Source: Candidatus Eisenbacteria bacterium (GTDB lineage: Bacteria > Desulfobacterota > Binatia > DP-6). From it: a DNA stretch of 64,000 nt. The stretch spans positions 17,019 to 81,018 of the forward strand of contig DATJZY010000065.1 of the NCBI GenBank assembly GCA_035577985.1, read 5' to 3'. Made by a program: the position numbers and the translations under genes. Under the pieces are notes generated by a model. The model did no database searches and was not told the origin of the DNA. It worked only from the letters and a program-made list of their open reading frames with translations. This document shows, one piece after another, positions 61,830 through 64,000 of this stretch. The first letter of the stretch is position 1; each line of letters begins with the position of its first letter.

Positions 61830-62825
61830 TCACGCGACGGCATCGCGTGTCGTCCTGCGCGGCAGCAGGGATTCTCCCCACGCCCAGAGAAAGCCGAAGC
61901 CACCGCATGCGAAGTGGAGCAGGTGGAGCGGCACGCACGCGACGGCGAACGCGGTGCCGCGCGCACGTTGCAGGAAGCCGTAGAACCGCCCGTTGAGCGC
62001 GACGACCCCGAGCCCGGCCGCGGCCGCAACGAAACGTGCCGCCGGCCAGGCGAGGAGGGGAAGGGTCGCGACGAGGACGCCCGCGAGCGCGACGCTCCAG
62101 CGCTGCGACCCCGCGAGGTTGAGGTCGGGCGGCGCCACGCCGGTTCGGAGCACGAGACGCGACCACGGCACGGCACGCGAGATGACGTCGGCCCGCACCA
62201 TGGATGCGAGCGTCCAGCGCTTGTGGTGCGTGCAGAGCATGTCGCGGTCGAGGCGCAGGCGGAAGCCGGACGCGCGCAGGCGATATCCGAGATCCACGTC
62301 CTCGATCGCGTTGATGGCCCCGCGCTCGTCGAAGCCGCCGGCCGCGACGAACGCATCCCGGCGCAGGGCACCGAAGCCCGCCCAGAAGGTGAACGCCTCG
62401 GCGGCGCCGTGCTGGTGCACGTAGTGGTGGAGGAGGTTGCGGAACTGCGACACGAGCCCCGGCGCCGACGGTCGGTCGTCGTAGGACCCGAACACGCCGG
62501 CCAGCTCCGGCGCCGCCGCGAGCGTCTCCAGTGCCCGCGCCACGGCGCCGGGAGCCACCTCGACGTCCGCGTCGACGAAGACGAGGACCTCGCCCGTGGT
62601 GTGCCGCACGCCGTGGTTGCGGGCGGCGGCGGGTCCGTCGGGCGCCGGCCGGCGCAGCACCTGCACGTTCAGGGCCTCGGCCACGGCGGCGCTGGCGTCC
62701 GTGGATCCGTCGTCGACGACGACGAGGTCGGTCGTCGTGCCGATCGACGGCGCGAGGGCGCGCAGACACTTGGGCAGCGTGTCGGCCGCGTTGTAGGCTG
62801 GGACGATGATCGACGCCGTGCTCAC
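61830..62825 (-). CDS. GT2-family glycosyltransferase with C-terminal membrane segments
   Basis: The 331-residue protein has VPAYNAADTLPKCLRALAPS, VVDDGSTDAS, ARNHGVRHTTG and the metal-binding VDADVEV, then a long middle region and C-terminal hydrophobic segments (about 233-253 and 275-310). It is a membrane-bound GT2. It heads the minus-strand glycan operon, its start lying 18 bases from the divergent GT39 gene. Substrate unknown, but the membrane anchoring suggests transfer to a lipid-linked acceptor. Confidence 0.88.
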   Translation of the reverse strand: MSTASIIVPAYNAADTLPKCLRALAPSIGTTTDLVVVDDGSTDASAAVAEALNVQVLRRPAPDGPAAARNHGVRHTTGEVLVFVDADVEVAPGAVARALETLAAAPELAGVFGSYDDRPSAPGLVSQFRNLLHHYVHQHGAAEAFTFWAGFGALRRDAFVAAGGFDERGAINAIEDVDLGYRLRASGFRLRLDRDMLCTHHKRWTLASMVRADVISRAVPWSRLVLRTGVAPPDLNLAGSQRWSVALAGVLVATLPLLAWPAARFVAAAAGLGVVALNGRFYGFLQRARGTAFAVACVPLHLLHFACGGFGFLWAWGESLLPRRTTRDAVA

Positions 62826-62843
62826 GCGGGTCCTTCATCCGGC

Positions 62844-64000
62844 ATGACGCGAGCCGGGTGGGCGGCGCTCGCGGTCGTCGTCGCGGCCCTGGTCGCGCGT
62901 CTCGGTGCGGCCGCCCTGCTGGGAGATCGGCTCCACTTCGCCGACGAGGGCGTCTACTTCGACGCGGCGACCCGGCTCCGCGAGGGCAACGGCCTGGGAT
63001 CGCAGTATCGCAGCGTACCGGCGTATCCCATCGTGGTCGCGGCATTCGAGGGGCTGGCGCCCGGCGGTGTGCTCGGCGTGCGTGCCGCGCAGGCCGTCGT
63101 CACGGGTGTCGGCGCGGTGCTGGTGATGGTGCTCGCGACCAGGCTGCTGGACCGCCGGGCCGCGCTCGTCGCCGGCATGCTCTACGCGCTCGACCCGCTG
63201 CTGGTGGTCGCGGGAAGCCTCCTCTATCCGGAAGCGATCGCGGCGGTGCTGCTGGTCGCCATCGTCCTGGGCGCGCTCCGCGCGGCGAGGCGCGACGCCG
63301 CCGGCGTCTCGGCCGCCGTCGGAATCGCGCTCGGCGTGCTCGCGCAACTCCGTCCCGTGGCGTTGCTCGTCGTGCCCGTCGTGTCCACGTGGATCGCCTC
63401 GGTCGTCGCGGCGCCCCCTCGCCGCCGCGCGCTCCATGCGATGGCCGTGATCGCAGGATGCGGCCTCGCACTCGCTCCGTGGACGTATCGCAACTATCGA
63501 TTCCACGGGGCCCTCGCGCCGATCGCCACCGCCGGCACCCGCTCCGCGCCCGTGTCGGGGGCGGACGTACAGGACCGCGGGCTCGTCGAAGCCCTGCTGC
63601 GGCAGGCGTGCGAGCGGCCCCTCTTCCTCGCCACGCACGTCGGGCGCGAGTTTCTGCACTTCTGGGAGTTGTACCCCCAGCGCCTCACGACCGACAACCC
63701 CGAACGGCGCGCCGGCCTGCACGACGACGATCCCCGGCTGCCCGTCGAGCCGTCGTTTCCCGCCGGCCTGCGCGATCGCGTGAGCGCCGCCGCGTCCGCG
63801 GCCGAGCTCGGGCTCGGCGCGATCGGTCTCTTGACGCTGTGGCGCCGCCGGCGCGCGGAGGCCGTGCTGCTCGCGAGCGTGATGCTGGCCTTCGGGCTCG
63901 GCTACGCGTTGTTCATCGGCAAGATGCGCTATCGCATCACGATCGTGCCGCTGCTGCTCGTCCTGGCGGCCGCGGGGCTCGCACGCATGGCGTCTGCGCG
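62844..64000 (+). CDS. GT39/ArnT-like membrane glycosyltransferase (3' end cut off)
   Basis: The visible 385 codons encode a multi-helix protein with the acidic loop ADEGVYFDAATRLREG near residue 35, as in GT39 enzymes. About ten hydrophobic segments follow, with no stop before the end of the window. It should use a polyprenyl-linked sugar to modify a surface glycan or lipid. It is divergent from the GT2 gene across 18 bases, making a compact bidirectional promoter. The other GT39 in the window (7172-8758) is similar in layout but not a copy. Confidence 0.85.
   Translation, partial: MTRAGWAALAVVVAALVARLGAAALLGDRLHFADEGVYFDAATRLREGNGLGSQYRSVPAYPIVVAAFEGLAPGGVLGVRAAQAVVTGVGAVLVMVLATRLLDRRAALVAGMLYALDPLLVVAGSLLYPEAIAAVLLVAIVLGALRAARRDAAGVSAAVGIALGVLAQLRPVALLVVPVVSTWIASVVAAPPRRRALHAMAVIAGCGLALAPWTYRNYRFHGALAPIATAGTRSAPVSGADVQDRGLVEALLRQACERPLFLATHVGREFLHFWELYPQRLTTDNPERRAGLHDDDPRLPVEPSFPAGLRDRVSAAASAAELGLGAIGLLTLWRRRRAEAVLLASVMLAFGLGYALFIGKMRYRITIVPLLLVLAAAGLARMASA

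Overview
The window is 64 kb of very GC-rich bacterial chromosome, densely coding on both strands. There is no tRNA, rRNA, CRISPR array, integrase or intact insertion sequence that I can recognise. The gene content is Gram-negative: signal peptides, a lipoprotein box, cytochromes c, sigma-54 enhancer-binding proteins, a glycan cluster with GT39-type glycosyltransferases, an F420-type (LLM) oxidoreductase and many CoA-dependent enzymes. A small secreted protein with a Thr/Ser-rich linker behind its signal peptide, together with this metabolic profile, would fit a delta-proteobacterium-like or Candidatus Binatia-like lineage. That placement is inference only.

Layout. 1-6.4 kb: a truncated amidase, a zinc alcohol dehydrogenase, a small membrane protein, a UbiB-family kinase, an acyl-CoA ligase and a GNAT. 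6.5-7.2 kb: a Thr-rich secreted protein followed by a hairpin-rich repeat. 7.2-14.3 kb: one minus-strand operon of ECF sigma, zinc-finger anti-sigma, two ABC exporter halves and a GT39 enzyme, joined by 4-base overlaps, divergent from a secreted VIT/vWA protein. 17-21 kb: a sigma-54 module with an enhancer-binding protein, tandem upstream repeats, a textbook -24/-12 promoter and a small membrane protein, then a P460-like cytochrome and a second enhancer-binding protein with an altered GAFTGA loop. 21-30.6 kb: an exported SAM hydrolase, a truncated DUF486 gene, an SDR, a two-subunit 2-oxoacid:ferredoxin oxidoreductase, a CrtI-like oxidoreductase, a three-haem cytochrome c, a thiolase and an EVE protein. 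31-36 kb: a tight dynamin GTPase-MFS-NYN nuclease operon convergent with a DUF190-CBS protein. 36-42.7 kb: a fused CoA-transferase, a sigma-70 coupled to a ribbon-helix-helix protein, an orphan sensor kinase, and a thiolase-like/OB-fold pair. 42.7-47 kb: a lipoprotein hydrolase and a large sulfatase in a stretch of visibly lower GC. 47-56.5 kb: an oxidoreductase with an ECF41 sigma, an LLM oxidoreductase, an SMP-30 protein, two SPFH proteins, an aldehyde dehydrogenase, a PNPOx-like protein and an enoyl-CoA hydratase. 57-64 kb: a surface-glycan cluster of two GT2 enzymes, a phosphodiesterase-fold enzyme, a Gfo/Idh dehydrogenase, a FAD mutase-like protein and a GT39 enzyme running off the end.

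The parts most worth following are the sigma-54 unit at 16.9-18.9 kb, the sigma/anti-sigma-export-VIT/vWA divergon at 7.2-16.9 kb, the dynamin-MFS-NYN operon at 31-34.6 kb, the sigma-70/RHH pair, and an intergenic repeat of about 110 bases present twice in full with shorter relatives elsewhere. Several genes are visibly decaying (DUF486, an SRPBCC-like fragment, a barrel fragment upstream of the sulfatase).
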